DNA from: Parelaphostrongylus tenuis
Lineage: Eukaryota > Nematoda > Chromadorea > Rhabditida > Metastrongylidae
Direction: 5' to 3'
Length of the DNA: 64,000 nucleotides
Assembly: GCA_019055375.1 (NCBI GenBank)
Contig: JAHQIW010007161.1
Location: 18,708-82,707, forward strand
Positions 21,040 through 32,209 of the stretch are shown one piece after another. The translations under genes were made by a program, and so were the position numbers. The notes beneath the pieces were generated by a model that was not told the DNA's origin, made no database searches, and was given only the letters and a program-made list of their open reading frames with translations. Each line of letters begins with the position of its first letter. Position 1 is the first letter of the stretch.

Positions 21040-22400
21040 TGTAGGAACATTAATTTGTGGCTGCTAAAAAACGAAACAATTCTTGTGGATTTTGTTGCGG
21101 TCGAATTTATCAACTTCTGCATTAGGCCATTCACTGCGCTGCAGCGGATTGAGTACCTATCATGAGTTACGCTAACTTGAAGCTAACTCTTTGAACTTGA
21201 AACTTATAGTTGTTCTTGATTCGCTTGATTCAGGCCAAATCCTTTGAAGCACGCTTTGCGACAGATTTGTCAAAGCGTGAGGAAACTTGCAATTAAAATG
21301 AAATGCGTGCCAAATTCTAAGTAACATTGAGCTGCGAGGAAGAGAACACTCTAACAGGAATTTCTGAAAATGACACATTCTCTCATGTGTGGCGGCTTGT
21401 TCCCGCCTCCCACCCTCATATTTGATGTTGCGCAATAAAAACTTGACTTTCCTGAAATTAAAATAACGGCAGTCAATAACGTCGACTTTATAAGTGCATT
21501 TTTTTAGGGAAATGCTGCAAAAGTAAACTTTGGATAAGAACGAAACTCAGCTAATGCATCAAGAGGTTTTTGGCTACAAATTTTCGAGAAGCTGAGATTG
21601 CATTCGCTGAACTTTGATGTTCTCATTAGCCTCTCTTGAATGTAAACCAGCGAAATCGTTTTTTTCTCGATAGGAAAGCCGAGTTATACCTATTAAAGGA
21701 GATTTTACAGAATTTCGCCGAAGTATTCAGATACAGACGGGACACCGTGACGAAGTGATTGTGATGCTCGTCGCGGCGCGCGTTTAGCCGAACTCCATTT
21801 TCAACTCTCTTCGGCAGTCAGCAACAACGCCCTGTGGAAAAACACAGCAAGATTGCAAAGAGACTTGGTCAATCAATATTCTACGCCGTCCAAGAAGAAG
21901 ACAAATAATGAAATGCGTGCTAGAAGTGCTGGAATCCGCACAGTGCAAAAAATGCTGTAATGACGGATCAAATAAAGTTCTAAGTTCAGATACAACCAGG
22001 CAATAACTTGTCATCTGCATCGATATGAAAGTGGGAGTTGGTTGCCAAAAAGATAAATTTATAAGGACCCAGATATTAATATGAGCTGAATATTGTCACA
22101 ACTTGATGACTTACCATTGGTACACTGGGCGTTGTTAAGAACTGAAGTGAAGTTACGCTAAGGAAAAGCTTTCTTGCTCAGCTTCTAGAGTGTTCCAGCT
22201 TTTTCATCAAAGTAGATGCTAATGGAACGAACTTAATTTCTGCGGTTTTCTCTCTAAGTGCAGACAAAAAAAATCTTTCTTTATACATTTCGTATAGCGG
22301 AGTCTTACTTAATTTGCACAACGTCTACAAATTTTTTTACTAGTGGCTCACCACATTAACGTAAGTATTATGAAAGATCGTCTGTCAAATCCGATACGAA
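21040..22400. other. Diverged duplicated-block DNA and unrecognised sequence
   Basis: The stretch 21060-21670 resembles 55000-55530 (upstream block of the secreted-protein genes). The stretch 21700-22400 contains short open frames (21784-22020) with no motif. Confidence 0.35.
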
Positions 22401-22426
22401 GTTTTCTCATGATAATTGCTTAATGT

Positions 22427-22560
22427 GGGGCGTGCACTAACGAGGAACGCGAGACCTCCGAAACACCGGTGGATGGCCCTGGCGCACCAACCTCGCTTAG
22501 GCTTTATTCTTCTTTTTAAAATTATTCTGAATGTATATTGCTTAGTTTTTAGAGACAGTC
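22427..22560 (+). ncRNA. Hammerhead relic, lineage C
   Basis: GTGGGGCG, then CTAACGA for CTGACGA, an expanded stem II, GAAA, ACACCGGTGG, A and TGGCCC. The downstream text CTGGCGCACCAACC to ACAGTCGAT matches the C palindrome arms at 58920-59010. G5 is changed, so it is inactive. Confidence 0.6.
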
Positions 22561-22654
22561 GATGCCATAGATCGGTTTTCATCCTGTCAAGAATCATACA
22601 TTTTCAAGACTGAAAATATCTGAAGTACTATGTGAATATTCCTCTTAATACCTT

Positions 22655-22770
22655 AACCGGCCGGCACCACTGCACGTTCTAACACCGCCGCGATTGTGGC
22701 CAACAACAAAACCATGATGTAGTCGGCAGGAACTCCCGCTTTGTTCACAAGAAAAACCATTTTGAGGCCC
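22655..22770 (-). pseudogene. Exon 1 remnant of the SCVP-like gene with a stop
   Basis: The minus strand reads MVLLLATIAAVLERAVVPAG then TAA where the intact genes have a Gln codon, followed by a GTAT donor. No exon 2 or 3 is visible to the left, where a decayed C-type ribozyme repeat sits (22427-22560). This is a dead, truncated copy. Confidence 0.55.
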
Positions 22771-22779
22771 TAAATAGCT

Positions 22780-24180
22780 GACCAATCATGAACTCAACTC
22801 AAGCAAATTCATAATTTTCGTACCAGATAATTCACAGGGCAACAACGAATTTGGTGCTCAGCACTTGAACGTGAGTGGTGTCGCTTTGGCTCCTTTTCGA
22901 AATTTTCAAGAGTATCAAAGGTTTAATTCGCTTAAAGCAAGATATTTTATAAGGCTTGTGACAGAATGTGTCAGAGCACGGAGTTCATCGAATAACAAAA
23001 TGAAGTACATGTCAGAATTCCAATGACAATAAGCTGCATAATAGACCACTAAATAAAAACTCTAAAAAGCACCATTTCTTCAAGTGGTGCAGCTTAAGGT
23101 TCTCGCCTTCTCATTTCAGATGATGCGATATAAAATCCCCACTTTCTCGGAAATAAATATTAACAATCGACAGAACATCAAACTTATATAAGCACTTTTG
23201 AGAAAATTTTGCAAAAGAAGATATTGATTAACAGATACGAAACATAACTTCGCTGCGAAACATGGCCACAATTTTCTGTAAAGCAAAGTTCGCTTCTATC
23301 TAATTGAGGTGCTCTATCCTCCTACATTTAGTATACCACTAATGGAGAGGTCGAGTGATACCCAAAATAAAAACTTCCACGGAGTTTTGCTGAAGGGTTC
23401 ACAATCAGGTAGGTGATTACATGTCTCCAAGGAAGAAAAATCGTTGCCGTGTCAAATTGCCGTAAGGGGAAAATTTCATGAAGGGATCAAATCTTGTCAT
23501 GAAAAAAGCAAGTCTTAGTTTCAATGAAAATGTCAATTGCACAATATATGTGCACACCAGACGCTTAATCAACCCAGTGTGATGACGCTAAGCAAAGGTT
23601 TCATTGCTTATCTTCTTAAACGCTTCAAGTTTTTCTCAAGGTGGATGCTTATGAAACGCCCTCAAGTTTTCCACAATCTACACAAAAAAAGAAGCTTTTA
23701 TGCAATTTGCATGAAGTTTTCTTTCGTTTATGCAATAACTCAATAATCTATTCCCTCTTTTTCATAGCGCTTTGAAAAAATCATCCCGAAAGCACGAAGC
23801 ATAGTTTTCTCATGATAAACAATCTTTGCGATTGAAGAGGAAATAGCTCCGTTCTACAGCATTTCCCTGTTGTTGCAATTTCGTGTTGTTGTAATTTCCT
23901 GTTGGAGCAATTCCCTGTTAGAGCAGATCCGTATTGTGACAGTTTCGTGTAGAATCAGTTCTAGATTTTGACACTTCCGTATCGATTTACTTTAATTGCA
24001 AATTGACGTGCAATATCGCTATAACAATCCCCCACAACTTCAGTACTACGTAATAAGATGGTGCACTAATATAACGATTCTGAACACTGCCGTCCCTAAG
24101 TCTTCTTATCGAAGATCATATGGCCACATTTATTCCACAACACTATTTTGTATAGCTTGCCATCGTCAGGTGACTTGAGC
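22780..24180. other. Diverged duplicated-block DNA with short tandem repeats
   Basis: The sequence resembles the 29100-30720 block. At 23860-23990 a degenerate tandem repeat of roughly 18 bases is visible (TGTTGTTGCAATTTCGTGTT and onward); related strings lie at 29370-29420, 35198-35268 and 56040-56085. Confidence 0.4.
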
Positions 24181-25040
24181 GCGCTTCAGTAGACCACCCA
24201 CTTTCCCGCTTTGCGTGTAAGAGATCCACAATATATTCTTCGGATTGCGAGCATTCGTTGGGCGTCAACTTTTTCGTTTAGGCATTTCGGAAAAAATCGG
24301 TCGTCGTTGAGACGTATTATAGGTCCTTCTCGCTCGATCATCGACAGACTGGCGTATAGAACAGCGTCTTTCATTTCAAATCGTTGACGTAGTTTAGAAC
24401 TTAAATTTTCTTTTACCATTTGAAAAATATGGGATACTCCTGAGGCGACTTTTTGACTGCGCGTTCAAAATGCGAAGTGATTTTCATCCTGATCAACTGC
24501 GAGCTGATCCCGAAGCATACTGTAAGATAAATATAATGGCTAAAACGAAAAGGTGGGGACAAAGTTAGATGTTCGTCATTCCCTTCATTGCATCCTTGAT
24601 ACTATTGACCGGCAGGCCACTAGATTCATACTGGTCAGCTCTGAGTTAGGTAGTTCATCACATTAACTTACTATCTCCTAAAAGTGAAAATCATGCACTT
24701 AGAGATAGTCACTTCATACAGAATGAACAGAAATTCAAAACCAATCCTTTCATTTTCCACATCGTTCTCGTGTTATTAAGACAAAGACGCACCGTTTCCA
24801 TAAGCGTTGACAAAATTGATACATTCTCTTACCTGACTGATACTTGACGTTATCAAGGCGGTGCCATTGGCAAACCGAGGATGAAGTGATTCGCGAAAAT
24901 CAAGTTTCTCTTAATTTTCTCTCATTCCGTTGATTACAAAACGATCTGGAATGTGGCTGTGATCGATTTTTCCATACTCAATCTCCTTGTTGAGCCTCTC
25001 CTTCTTTAGGTCGATGGAATTATCGTTGCAGTATGATGAC
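24180..25040 (-). pseudogene. RTE retrotransposon fossil
   Basis: GGGATACTCCTGAGGCGACT (24429-24448), GACTGCGCGTTC and AAAAGGTGGGGACA correspond in order to 43066-43200. At 24990-25040 GTTGAGCCTCTCC and TCGTTGCAGTATG correspond to the RT segment near 43640-43690. The 24186-24419 frame covers the C-terminal part out of phase. Confidence 0.65.
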
Positions 25041-25077
25041 ACTTCAGATAGTAGCTCTTAAGTAATAGTAAAATTGG

Positions 25078-25290
25078 CCAATTTCTGCACTCAAATGGCT
25101 GGAAACTGTACTCGAAGATGGTTCAAAGAAACCTTCAATAAACAGGTTCCTCTCTTCACCTATAGTAGAGATTGATAAACTGCCCACTAAACAGCACCAC
25201 GTCCAGTTCTGAGCAAGCTCTACGTTGAATATCAAAAATAAAAACACGAAAATATGGCACTTTTCCATCAACTGCACCCTGTTCTAACCC
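25078..25290 (-). repeat. Repeat shared with 12520-12700, one frame open
   Basis: The 77-codon frame (25277-25044) begins with a hydrophobic MEKCHIFVFLFLIFN, then QNWTWCCLVGSL, and could look like a secreted peptide. However, it sits immediately upstream of an RTE fossil and its homologue at 12520 is full of stops, so a mobile-element origin is more likely. Confidence 0.35.
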
Positions 25291-25990
25291 CTTGAAAGAA
25301 CGTGTTCTTGGCTGTTTTTGAAGGTTATTTAATCGATCGATAACTTAAATCAAAGGACTTTGAATGAAGTAGTTAATTTTCGAAACCGCTCTATTATTCA
25401 TGTGAAACAGGAAAAATTTTGTTTCTTACTCGAACATATCTCGCTTAATAAAGCAGTTACTTCGAACTTTCCTTGAGTAATCGATATAAGAAATCTCAAG
25501 GGTGATGCATTTGATTTTGAGAAGGACTTCTTGATGCGCTGTAACAATGAAGATTTCGGAAGAAGAAGAGCAAGACGAATCGAACATTCGCAAATGTTGC
25601 ATCGAAAAGGCAGGGTGGCGTAGCTGCCATATTGCGAAAGACCTTTTCACATACCGGCAGAGCATGGCGACTTGGTGTTAATGTTGCACTGCGTAAAACT
25701 TAACATTCTTTTGACCTACAGCGCAATAAAAGTTCCATTCAAAATCAAACACAGTTGGAATCGACGAGATTTGAGCTGTCGATGATTGCTAAAAGTCTAA
25801 AAGAAAAGCTTTGTTCAGCGAGAAGTATTCTAATGAAAAGCCTAATTTTAGTCCTTCTCTTACAGCTCAATAATATAGCCATATTGAAAACGAAGTACAC
25901 CTCGCAGAAACACGTATCTCTCATCAAAGGATCAAATAGAGGTGCAGGTGACGAAAATCGTTTAGATTTGTAGTAATTCCCAAGACCAAC
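25290..25990. repeat. AT-rich dispersed repeat
   Basis: The segment 25720-25950 (ending AAACGAAGTACACCTCGCAG) resembles 39310-39400 and 39650-39760. No gene is recognised. Confidence 0.4.
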
Positions 25991-26215
25991 TATCGTTTAA
26001 CCTCGGCGTAGTAGATATAGATCAGAATTTTTTCTGTTGAGCAGTTTCGAAGTGTTAAATATTCTTATTGAAAGAGTGCAGCAATACACCAATTCAGTGA
26101 GTAATGCAGCATAATGAGTACGATAATTGTGGTGGTTTGCATTTCGGCTAGATTGGCCATCTTCGGAGCCTGGCAAGGTCATATTGATTCGCAATCATTG
26201 ATTTGAAATGGTATT
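25970..26215 (-). mobile_element. PLE terminal repeat, solo copy
   Basis: It aligns with 4695-4925: CAAGACCAACTATC, TTCGAAGTGTTA, then the decayed hammerhead (CCGAAGA for CTGAAGA, GAAA kept) at about 26129-26171, and TCATATTGATTCGCAATC. Confidence 0.65.
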
Positions 26216-26359
26216 TCAAATGATATTTCAAAGTCAATTATGGAACAACTACAGCAACAGAGTAGCAATAGATAAGGGAACAAGGAAATTCTATGAATAA
26301 GCAAGCGTCGGCAATGTGAGAAATGTCGGTTGCTGCTTCGAATGGAAAAAAGAAAGAAT

Positions 26360-26910
26360 GGCTACAATACACGTGTTTCCTCTTTCTAGCCTCGTCAGTT
26401 GCACGGTGCCTTACGGTTCAGTCAGTTCCGCGGGGAGATTTTCCCTGCTAAGGGAAACCAACTCCGTATGATTTGAACGCGCGATCAAAAGAAAAGAAAA
26501 CAATAAGTGGACAGAATAGTACACTCGATTGTTCTTGGCTAATAATCGTGAAATATCGTATGCATGGCTCAAAAATAAATATGAGGCAAACTAAAATTCG
26601 AGTGTGATCTCAAGAAACATTCGAAACGAATGGTATGATATTTCACGAGTACTAGTCAAGAGCAATCGAGTGTACATCACTGCCCATACGTGACTTTATT
26701 ACTCAATGGCGCGTGTAAACCGTACAGTTCTCTTAGCAAAGTATATCTCCCCGCGTAACTGACTGAACCGTGAGGCAACGTGCAGTTGACTAGTCTGGAA
26801 GGCCAAACACGTATATTCCACTGTATACGCCCCATAACAAACCATATCTATGGCTCAAAAAATTAACAGGCTTACTGGATTTGACTGTAATCTCAAGAAA
26901 CACTCGAAAC
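26360..26910. mobile_element. Foldback element of the G family
   Basis: Left-arm text AATACACGTGTTTCC, CCTCGTCAGTTGCACG, ACGGTTCAGTCAGTTCCGCG and GGGAGAT is mirrored in the right arm at 26729-26815. A ribozyme relic lies in each arm. The 26470-26700 centre includes an F-like segment (CTCGATTGTTCTTGGCTAAT). Confidence 0.65.
26366..26412 (-). ncRNA. Hammerhead motif, lineage G, stem II decayed
   Basis: The minus strand gives CGTGCAA-CTGACGA, a loosely pairing 12-base stem II region, GAAA, the palindrome ACACGTGT, A, then TTGTAG. Core bases are present but stem II no longer pairs well. Confidence 0.55.
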
Positions 26911-27500
26911 GAATCGAATTTGAATTACTTAGTCAAATGGGCATTGTTGGAGTTCTGCGTTTCTGAGACTGCTGTAAATGAAGTGGAGTATGTGGGTAAT
27001 CGTTCTGCTTCCAGTATAGTAAAATAGACAGATACAAATAGATGTTGCACTAATATAATTATGTATAGCAGTCAACACAGATGCAGTTGCAAACTCATCG
27101 GGTTTTCGGAGAATTTAACGAATCTTGCAGTTGACACGGTCTGGCATAAAGGACACAAGAGGCAGCGCGCAAGTGTGCAGAAACAATGCGTCTCAGTACG
27201 CAATCTTCTACAATTGAAGATGACGTTGGATCAAGGATGGTCAGGTTTGTAGTAAACAGCCTGTTCAACAAAAGAACACTTTTTATAGAGCGATAACTGT
27301 CCAAAAGTGTGCCTTTCTCTCTAGCTGAACGCAAGAGTCAGAAAAGAGTACACGCATTTTTTCTTTATTTCATGTCAGTAAAATGTTTCTTCACTTGGTT
27401 ACATGGACACGCTTTGTGGATTCCTGAAAGGTTGCACGCAAGGAGATATTTGGATGTAAAAAGTGTGATCCAGGAGAATTATAAGTTCATAAGTTAATTT
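26910..27500. other. No gene recognised
   Basis: Frames 27061-27252 and 27309-27497 have no motif; the sequence is non-repetitive as far as I can see. Confidence 0.35.
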
Positions 27501-27539
27501 TTTTGAGCTTGTCATTTGAAGTATAGGTGAAGAGTTAGC

Positions 27540-28520
27540 TATAACGATCGAGGATTATTTTAATAGACTTATTATCTAGAAGCGCAGTGATGGTTCTTAA
27601 CTCTCTCGAGGACAATCAGGATATTGTGGAATCCTCTCCCTCACCATCAACAATTTATCTGACAGAGTATACCTTGTTGCCATCTTCAGTAGCAACAGTC
27701 GCTATTCTGAACAAGAGGAAAAACACGAGTAAACAGCCATGCTACACACTTTGCACAGAATAGAGGTCAAAGAAATTCACACTGAGTTTAAAAACTGCGT
27801 TAGGTAAAATGCTGATTGACTGAAGGCTGTCAAGCATGAAAGAAAACTTTATCCATCAAAGAAAAGCTGCAAAAGGAGATTTTGAAAAATTCATACGTAT
27901 TTACAATTTGCTTTATGATGGCATCACGCATACGCACTATATGTTGACAAGATGACTGTTTCAGAGTTCTGATAATTGGCCAACACTTGGTGACCTATTA
28001 TTGGGTAATAAATCGGCTGAACTTTAGTTGAATCCATCGCTCAACGATAGGTTGCAGACGACAGAACTAGAAGAGAACTGTCAATTCATCACCCACATCA
28101 GTTTATAAATTTTAATGGTAAGGCGTACTGATATAAAGTAACAACGTAGACCTGTCGTTGGGAAGTTCTGAGTCAAAGGTATGTCGAACCTGGAGCAATA
28201 GTTTCCCAATAAAATGAGTGGTCATTCTGAGAACGTCAGCACGTTTTGGTCTGACACCATAAAGAATACATAGAGAGCTCTTTGTGAAAAATTTTAGTAA
28301 GGTCTGATAGGGTTCATTGACTCAGTTTTAGTCGCATGCGTCCATCTTAATGCACAAGTAAGAGCAAAGTTTGCCGTGAATGCTTCTTTCAGCACATTAA
28401 GCTTCCGATAGTTCCTATTTTTACAATGCTTTTCTTTGTCATGGATCTTTTACTCAGTTGATATCCTGAACATTGAAAATGTTATATCAAACGGATCGTG
28501 AACAGCTACACATAGCCCCT
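27540..28520. repeat. Dispersed repeat of about 1 kb, copy 1
   Basis: It aligns with 45080-46480 in the same orientation: AGAGTATACCTTGTTGCC against AGAATATACCTTAGTACA, GCAACAGTCGC, GTCAGCACGTTTTGGTCTGA against GCAGCACGTTTTGATCTGAT, and TAGGGTTCATTG. Content unknown; no intact frame. Confidence 0.5.
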
Positions 28521-29100
28521 AATAATTTACAGATAGGAGATTTTTTTCTTCAAATCAATCGCTCAATTGAACCCTGGTTGCCCTAGTTCCGTGTTTGCAT
28601 GTTGAATTTTTGAATTGAAGACACTTCAGTGGCACGAAAAGATGTTTAATCAGTATGGAAACTTGTATGAACTATGATTGGAGTATGTAAAAGAAGTTTG
28701 CGTGCAGAGTGCACATACATCAATGTGTTTGAGAGTATTGCACATTATCAGTTTCTATGCTCACAATCCTTCATGAAACGTTGGTCCTATATGATTTGCT
28801 TGTAAACACTTGCACTACACCCTGACTTCTTCCACACCCTTTTCACATACTCATTTGTAATTACCACAGTGCACAATCTTCATAATGCACATTTCCTACA
28901 CACAATTACAACAGATCCGAAACTAAATAGTGGTGACAGAAGAGGAGCTCCAGTGTGTAGTAGTAGCAGGTGCCTTTGGTAGGGTATTCCTCCGAATATC
29001 GAACACACAAGGAACACCACGTGATACAAGTAGATTTTTTCACCAAACGACTTAAAGAGATATGATGCTTAACAAAACTCTGCACTAAGTTGACCTTCTG
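28520..29100. other. No gene recognised
   Basis: The frame 28906-29106 has no motif. Confidence 0.35.
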
Positions 29101-30720
29101 GGTCACACATTTACGCGATGTGGAAATTGGAACGCTTGCTGTTGCCCGCTCTAGTCACTCGGCAGTCAGTGGGACGTTAGACGAACGTCTGAATATTTGT
29201 ACAAAATAATGTTGTATAAACATGGTCATGCTACCTTTGATAGAGTGCTCTTGCAGCGAAGTGGTGGAAATCTGTTGACTTAGCATAGTATATATTGAAC
29301 GTGCAAAGAATATACTACAGTGAAGCTGTTCTTCGTTTAGCAATTCAACTAATACGACAAAGAATCGCTAGAACATGAAACTGCTTTAACACGGAAGTGT
29401 TAAGGCGCGAAACTGCTTACTCAGCACCAATCTTCGCTTGTAAAAAACTCATATCAAAGCCCATGATTATGCAGAGCTTAAGGTGTTCTCGATTCGTGAT
29501 TAGCGAAATGGTCAAAACAAATCTCATTGCGTTTTGAGACAAAGAATTCTCGACAACATTCTGAAAATGAGTGAAATTTTCTGCTTCACACACCACGCCA
29601 CTCTCCGTCACCCGTGTTACATTCTTAGCTTGTCCTCTATATGTTTCCATATCGGTGCACTCCAGTTTCATCAAAGTGTGTATTATTCTGCCTCATAATA
29701 GGATTTGCTGCCTTTATGAGTTCTTTCCTCCACGACCAACTCCGAAGTAGTGTCTTTATTCTTTGCTAATTTTGGTGGATTCTTGGTAAAAAGCTGTCAC
29801 TTCTACTTCAAATAATTCAGTGAAATTTTCCATTTCGGTGTTGTTATCTTTTCAATGACCATGCAGATTTTTAGGGCTACTAAATCTGAAACGCTAATGA
29901 GAATATCACGACTTAACAAACGCGATTTCTACTTCCCAAAAGTCGTTTGCAGAAACTTTTCAAAGCGAACATTGTGCTTCGCTTTCACTGCAGTATATGT
30001 ACTTTTGAAATTTGCTACTAAAAGAACAAAGTGCAATAAGCAGGATCTTATGTTGCACCATGAGAAATAAATAGACGGAAATTGTCACTTGAGGACTCAA
30101 TACATTCACTGATTTTTCTCTTTTAATAGCCAGCAGCTTATTGCCACCAGTTGACGTGTATTTCACTTCATTGATCGATTCCCTCATGCTTCGGATAATC
30201 TGTCACAAAGAGAGCTTTGAAAGATTTTGTTTCGAAGCAAGTGAGTTCCGATGCTCTGAAGCTCTTGGAAAATATAAAGAGCTGCCAAGGAAACACCACC
30301 CACGTACGAGTGATGCATGCCATATCAGTTATTGCCTTAAAAAAGGATAAAAAGATAAAGCTCTCGGCGTTGATCAATCCCTGAGGGATGCGCCATGCAT
30401 TCGACTTCAATTTTTAACTTCGTTTGAGGTGATTGAATGCATATCTGGCCATTACAATGACTCGCGGAGGCCTCCCGCTAAAATGAGTCAGTGCTGCTTA
30501 TCCTCCCAGACAAGTCTGAGACCTGTCTGGTACCAATTTACCGACCCCGGAGGGATGGATGGCTTGGTGAGCCATGAGCGCGAGATCGAACCATTGACCT
30601 CGTGTGCGACGCAGGGCACCTCTAACCACTGCGCCACATGCGCTCATGTTATTGCCTTATTAGTGATATAATGTGAAAAATGGTAAATTTGTAAACAGTT
30701 GAGGTTGCTTCGCTTTCAGG
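29100..30720. repeat. Duplicated block upstream of secreted-protein gene 1
   Basis: This region matches, in the same relation to the gene, the sequence at 55000-56300 upstream of the 54061-54965 pseudogene. Weaker matches lie at 1080-1860, 21060-21670 and 22780-23760. It contains an 85-codon divergent open frame (29417-29674, minus) whose translation matches the frame at 55773-56102: both read KLEC near the start, VVCEA or MVCEA, and LLQAKIGA or FLQAKIGA near the end. Whether this frame is translated is uncertain; high DNA similarity alone could explain it. A SINE has inserted at 30340-30647. Confidence 0.6.
30340..30647 (-). repeat. tRNA-derived SINE, copy 2, with target-site duplication
   Basis: The minus-strand head is ATGAGCGCATGTGGCGCAGT; box B (rc GAGATCGAACC) and the CTCCGGGGTCGG body match the other copies. 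It is flanked by the direct repeat GTTATTGCCTTA at 30328-30339 and 30648-30659, a 12-bp target-site duplication that proves insertion. It lies about 80 bp upstream of the intact secreted-protein gene. Confidence 0.92.
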
Positions 30721-30728
30721 AACGAAAA

Positions 30729-31558
30729 ATGAATTTTCTTGTTAATTTGGCGAGAATTCCGAGCGATCCCTTCATGATTACACTGTTAGCCACAATCTCG
30801 GCAGTGTTTGGATGTGGAGTGATGCCTGCAGGTCGAAGTAATGATTAGAAGATGTTATGACACTGCAGATTTTCGCAATTCTAAAAAGAAGTTTATGAAC
30901 CTAATCAAGATGAAATTGTTTAGGAATTCATCAATAGCCTAAAGCTAGAGATATTCGAATCGTCTGATATAAGAGTTTAAATTTTGTAAGAATAGGTAGT
31001 GAAAATTTTTTAACATGGTAATTTAGATTTGATTTATTCGCCACAAACACCACGAAATCTTTGTAGTGAGCACTAGAAACTTCACTGTCACTGGCTTTAC
31101 TTTGCCTGTCGCCATGGTCTACTCTACTGCGCCCAGTGTGCCGACCCAGGTCCCTGGTATTGCAACTAGCGAGACAGGAGCTAAGGGATTTGTTCAGCGC
31201 CTTGTAATGCAAACAGTGAGCTACTTGATTTTGAAGGTTTTCTGTGAAATCTAATGAGACGTAAGGAATGAGCTAGACATTATGTCAGCCTCTCAGTGTT
31301 AACTGTTTTGCATAGCTGTGCATAAACTGAGTGGAGGTGCTTCCAAGTAAACTTTTTGAAATAATGAAGAGATTCGCTTTTCAGGTCTTTGACGTTCTAG
31401 AAATCCAAGCTCGTAGCGCACTCTTGCCTGATGCCATCATTTCGGCTATTTTGAATCAACTCCTTGTGACAGTCTCATACACACCCTTGATGTGTGCGAA
31501 TGTGCGTTTCGGTTTGACGGACCAAAATGAGCGTGGGTATATTATCCGTGATTCTTAG
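30729..31558 (+). CDS. Small secreted nematode protein, three exons, intact (SCVP-like gene 1)
   Basis: Exons are 30729-30837, 31067-31215 and 31385-31558, joining in frame to 143 residues. Exon 1 has an N-terminal hydrophobic segment (ITLLATISAVFG) ending before a cysteine and CGVMPAG, which looks like a signal peptide. Exon 2 carries GFTLPVAMVYST and GFVQRLVMQT; exon 3 carries SALLPDAIISAILNQL and YTPLMC. Donors are GTAATG and GTGAGC; acceptors are TTTGTAG and TTTTCAG. A TTTCAG acceptor at 30714-30719 lies 9 bases before the ATG, as expected for spliced-leader trans-splicing. Exon 2 has the same length (149 nt) as in the minus-strand paralogue at 20198-21036, and the protein is conserved, so the model is well supported. 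The length and motifs recall the nematode SCVP family from memory. The function is unknown; export from the cell is inferred. A divergent duplicated segment lies upstream (29100-30720). Confidence 0.8.
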
Positions 31559-31728
31559 AGATCTGAAGCTGAAATACAACAAGTATCAAAAAAAAGTTTG
31601 CCTATTTCTTTTATCCTCCGAATGTAAACAGCTGTCAGAGAATTATCAGAAATGTCCTCGAGATGGGGAAATGTTAATTCCTTCTTATTTAATCGCTTCT
31701 GGCTATCTTAAGATGTTTAAAGTATATC

Positions 31729-32209
31729 CGTTGATGTAGAGTGATGTGTAAAACCTTTGCATTAGTTGGGACTCAGACCCACATCGCACATATCCGGGAG
31801 CACGTGCACTAATCCGTTACCCCTTTAATACCCATTTGCTCGCCACTCTTCATACGCTACAACGCATTTATCTGTCAACGACCAGCCGTCATGGCCTGGC
31901 CCAGCTAGTCGCTTATCGACATTGAACCCAGTATACCTGAAACATCATACCACCGTTGAAAGCGAATAAATATAAAGGAATTTTATTTGATCATCTAATA
32001 CCCAATATCTGTCAGCATGATCTGGTTTAGGCCGTTGGCGGCTGGTCGCTGGCAGATAGATGCGTTGTAGAGTAGAAAGAGTAGTGAGCACAACAGGCGT
32101 CAATAGTGCAACGAGTCAGAGCACGCGCTTGCGGATAAGTGAGGTGCGAATTCGAGTCTCAACTGACGCGAATGTTTGCAAGTTCTGCACATCACTCTAC
32201 ATCAGTGGG
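31729..32209. mobile_element. tRNA-like foldback element T2
   Basis: The ends CCGTTGATGTAGAGTGATGT and ACATCACTCTACATCAGTGG are inverted repeats. The right arm carries a tRNA-like module (32096-32167) with acceptor strands GCGTCA and TGACGC. The left arm carries its inverted counterpart (31757-31835), so both modules point outward. Confidence 0.75.

Noticed and set aside
23860..23990. Regularly spaced short repeats considered as a CRISPR array
   Set aside because: Units are degenerate, spacing is under 20 bases with no unique spacers, and the organism is a eukaryote.
24150..24180. CTGACGA on the minus strand near 24164
   Set aside because: GAAA is CAAA and neither stem I nor stem III forms; at best an ancient relic.
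25044..25277. 77-codon frame with a signal-peptide-like start
   Set aside because: Its homologue at 12520-12700 is full of stops and both follow RTE fossils; more likely element DNA than a secreted gene.
27675..27700. TCTTCAG near 27684, like the PLE ribozyme core
   Set aside because: Flanks do not form stems and no GAAA complement is present.
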